Source of the DNA: Alentia gelatinosa
Lineage: Eukaryota > Annelida > Polychaeta > Phyllodocida > Polynoidae
Length of the DNA stretch: 64,000 nucleotides
Direction of reading: 5' to 3'
Assembly: GCA_950022655.1 (NCBI GenBank)
Contig: OX465583.1
Location: 13,601,298 to 13,665,297, forward strand
This document shows positions 63,888 through 64,000 of the stretch, piece after piece. Below the pieces are notes generated by a model that worked only from the letters and a program-made list of their open reading frames with translations, had not been told where the DNA came from and made no database searches. Position 1 is the stretch's first letter; the number at the start of each line of letters is the position of its first letter. Made by a program: the position numbers and the translations under genes.

Positions 63888-64000
63888 ATTTAGAGCATGC
63901 TTGCATGCGCTATATACATCATCTAGAATTTAGAGGGGTCCATATAGACTTTCAGGGTACTGCATACATACTACCACTTCACTATCTGTGTGCTATTTAA
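63888..64000 (+). repeat. Interspersed repeat, family T, copy 3, reaches the window end
   Basis: TTTAGAGCATGCTTGCATGC, CTATATACATCATCTAG, CCATATAGACTTTCAGGGTA, CCACTTCACTATCTGTGTGC. The small palindrome stays paired although the bases differ (GCATGCTTGCATGC against GCGTGCTTGCACGC), a compensatory change. Confidence 0.65.

Overview
This window is eukaryotic, almost certainly animal, nuclear DNA. It has no long open reading frames, no bacterial-style gene packing and no rRNA genes. It does have tRNA-derived SINEs, long microsatellites, GC-rich CpG-type islands and a very dense load of short palindromic DNA-transposon derivatives. The mixture fits a marine invertebrate such as a lophotrochozoan or mollusc, but that is an inference from repeat style, not from any recognised gene.

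Coding content is sparse. I can support only candidate first or early exons, all on the minus strand. Three start with ATG after an in-frame stop and run to a good splice donor, all in phase 0: near 45.8 kb (36 codons), 37.5 kb (35 codons) and 29.06 kb (95 codons). A weaker open exon-like stretch lies near 8.4 kb. Each sits in or beside a GC-rich island. They could be alternative first exons of one gene transcribed right to left, or first exons of separate genes. None has a product I can name.

Layout. 0-10 kb: twin-hairpin elements, three tandem TIR elements (family B), an ATT microsatellite, a dense cluster of family C palindromes (5.2-7.1 kb), a pogo-like fragment, a GC-rich exon candidate and a 31-bp minisatellite broken by three transposon insertions. 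10-25 kb: scattered palindromic elements, SINE copies and a CACTG-ended element with a TAG target duplication. 25-34 kb: duplicated palindromes, tandemly duplicated exon/intron borders beside the 29-kb exon, a MULE-like foldback element, an AAT microsatellite and a complete pogo-like element. 34-44 kb: a complete SINE, many twin-hairpin copies, a large inverted repeat carrying a nested insertion, and a TIR element holding telomere-like repeats. 44-50 kb: an 820-bp GGA tract touching a splice donor, a CpG island, an hAT-like element, (TA)n and another pogo-like element. 50-64 kb: paired palindromes with 19-bp minisatellites, a SINE with a 93-bp internal tandem repeat, an 850-bp ACT/ACA array and further nested elements.

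The main discovery candidate is a superfamily of 'twin-hairpin' elements, here called TH. Each joins a left palindrome, often with GGCGAAGCC at its apex, to a right palindrome with ends such as TTATCTCACCCC or TTATCCTACCCC and the motif CCATAGGCTTAACATTGG inside. Across at least five families the left-arm sequences differ completely while arm complementarity, apex, junction and right-hand module persist. Letter names for families (A, B, C and so on) are local labels only.
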